Shown: positions 63,201 through 64,000 of the stretch, piece by piece
Layout of the letters: the number at the start of each line of letters is the position of its first letter
Numbering within the stretch: position 1 is the first letter of the stretch
Assembly (NCBI GenBank): GCA_949752735.1
Contig: OX457038.1
Span: 22,938,655 to 23,002,654 of the forward strand
DNA: 64,000 nt
Direction of reading: 5' to 3'
From: Lumbricus terrestris
Taxonomy: Eukaryota; Annelida; Clitellata; Crassiclitellata; Lumbricidae
Position numbers and translations under genes: made by a program
Notes under the pieces: generated by a model
Seen by the model: only the letters and a program-made list of their open reading frames with translations
What the model was told of the DNA's origin: nothing
Database searches by the model: none

Positions 63201-63600
63201 GTGATTCCATGTCAAATCAACAAACATGACCGACTCAGATTGACATGAAATTTTGCACACATGTTGGGCTATGTAAGACTTGAAAAAACCTGCCAGAAAT
63301 TTTTTTGGGGGTCAACTACTTCCCGAGATACGGGTAGTCAAACTTTCACCCAAAACGCACGACCACATTTCTTTGAACGTCTGTATCTTAGCTTGTATGA
63401 GAGCTAGAAAGGTGTTCTTGGTGTCATTATTTAGCTCTTTTGTCGACCTATTTGAGTAGATTTTTTATGGCTGTTTAAAAGTGTAAGATAATGACCATAT
63501 TTGACAATTTAGCACTTTGACCTTGACCTCTTCGCCATTTTTTTATCTGAAAAAATTCATACTTGTAGGCGGAAGAGTCTTGAACATCTTCTGAAGAAAT
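63199..63600. mobile_element. DNA-element end resembling the giant foldback
   Basis: Starts GGGTGATTCCATGTCAAATC; the right arm of the 52-kb foldback, read inwards, starts GGGTCATTCCATGTCAAATC. This is therefore a related terminus. The partner end is not found, though TTGGATTCACCC at about 63684 is a weak candidate. Confidence 0.45.
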
Positions 63601-63777
63601 CAGAATGGGATCTCTAATGGTTCTCTCGCTATAATTATTTTGTCTATAATTCTGTGCAAATTTCAATATCCAGTCTTCCGAAATTGGATTCACCCATATG
63701 TTGAACTCGAGTTTTGAGTGAAATTGTAGATAAAATAATTATAGCTAGAGAACCACTAGAGATCCCATTCTGATTTT
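63595..63777. repeat. palindrome with ~60-bp arms
   Basis: ATCAGAATGGGATCTCTAAT (63598 onward) and AATAATTATAGCTAGAGAACC (63735 onward) are parts of two arms that are reverse complements (63595-63655 and 63722-63777) with few mismatches, separated by ~65 bp. Confidence 0.75.
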
Positions 63778-63955
63778 CTCAGAGGGACATTGTATCCGGA
63801 TACATTTTATCTGGGGACTTTTTGTCCAGGAACATTTTATCCGGGGACTTTTTGTCTGGGGACTTTTTGTCCAGGGACATTTTGTACGAGGATTTTTTGT
63901 CCAGGGACATTTTGTCCGTGACATTTTGTCCAGGGACATTTTGTCCTAGCACCAA
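63778..63955. repeat. tandem array of a GGGACATTTTGTCC-type unit
   Basis: About ten degenerate 14-18 bp units. The outer edge reads, inverted, GTGCTAGGACAAAATGTCCC, close to GTGTAGGACATT, the left terminus of the F1 foldback elements at 10639 and 50449. It may be the terminus of a third foldback type. No target duplication was found. Confidence 0.6.
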
Positions 63956-64000
63956 TGAAGGTAGTCAAACATTGACTTTTCAGCGGAACGTGGACAGTTT

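Noticed and set aside
63745..63939. Lys/Thr/Pro repeat frame (KCPWTKSP-type)
   Set aside because: Read-through of the GGGACATTTTGTCC array; no start context or domain.

Overview
The window looks like intergenic and intronic DNA of a multicellular animal, most likely a marine invertebrate deuterostome (echinoderm-like). That taxon guess is weak: it rests on the mix of RTE, CR1/L2-like, Polinton, hAT and foldback elements and on many AGGCCTA-type words. I see no bacterial features: no operons, ribosome binding sites, rRNA or CRISPR. Almost everything is mobile DNA nested in other mobile DNA. The only convincing host gene is one coding exon of akirin (nuclear NF-kB/SWI-SNF cofactor) at 62882-63116, with a splice acceptor, an ATG and a GTATGT donor.

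Region 1-14 kb: a decayed Polinton/Maverick (adintovirus-like) element. In order it holds a penton-family remnant, a second penton-family pseudogene, a pVI/pX-like small capsid protein, a double-jelly-roll major capsid protein (MCP) and an adenain-like cysteine protease. The MCP lies in three blocks. Its 5' part is on + (2258-2614). The other two parts and the protease are on - (13711-12946, 10262-10092, 10083-9641). The ~11 kb between 2.6 and 13.7 kb is therefore inverted relative to the 5' part, and inverted pieces of one RTE endonuclease gene sit at both junctions. A CR1/L2-like LINE split the MCP a second time. Inside the inverted block are an RTE endonuclease ORF, a GC-rich unclassified block (4.1-6.8 kb), another RTE fragment with a hAT insertion, and a hairpin repeat.

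Region 13.7-25.7 kb: two tandem RTE copies. They are broken by an unclassified 0.7 kb repeat, a LINE fragment, a complete 4.8 kb hAT transposon with an intact 747-codon transposase, microsatellites and a tRNA-type SINE. A CR1/L2-like LINE follows.

Region 25.9-34 kb: a young, complete LTR retrotransposon (25995-33581; LTRs ~1.45 kb and nearly identical; 4-bp TSD). Its only long ORF, an 822-aa Gag-like protein, starts inside the 5' LTR and reads through the primer binding site. I see no pol.

Region 35-41.6 kb: a Jockey-superfamily LINE carrying two foldback elements in opposite orientation, then a 2.2 kb TIR transposon. Region 41.6-49.6 kb: a CR1/L2-like LINE carrying a deleted Gypsy-type element (gag on -), which itself contains a solo LTR of the 26-kb family and a hAT MITE; a second hAT MITE sits in the LINE RT.

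Region 50.4-64 kb: another foldback element with tandem-built termini, an RTE copy split by a 2.4 kb giant foldback, several hAT-like MITEs, LINE fragments, a Helitron 3' end, an LTR-like block, the akirin exon, and a palindrome followed by a GGACATTTTGTCC array. The recurring theme is non-autonomous DNA elements whose ends can be placed to the base because target-site duplications survive.
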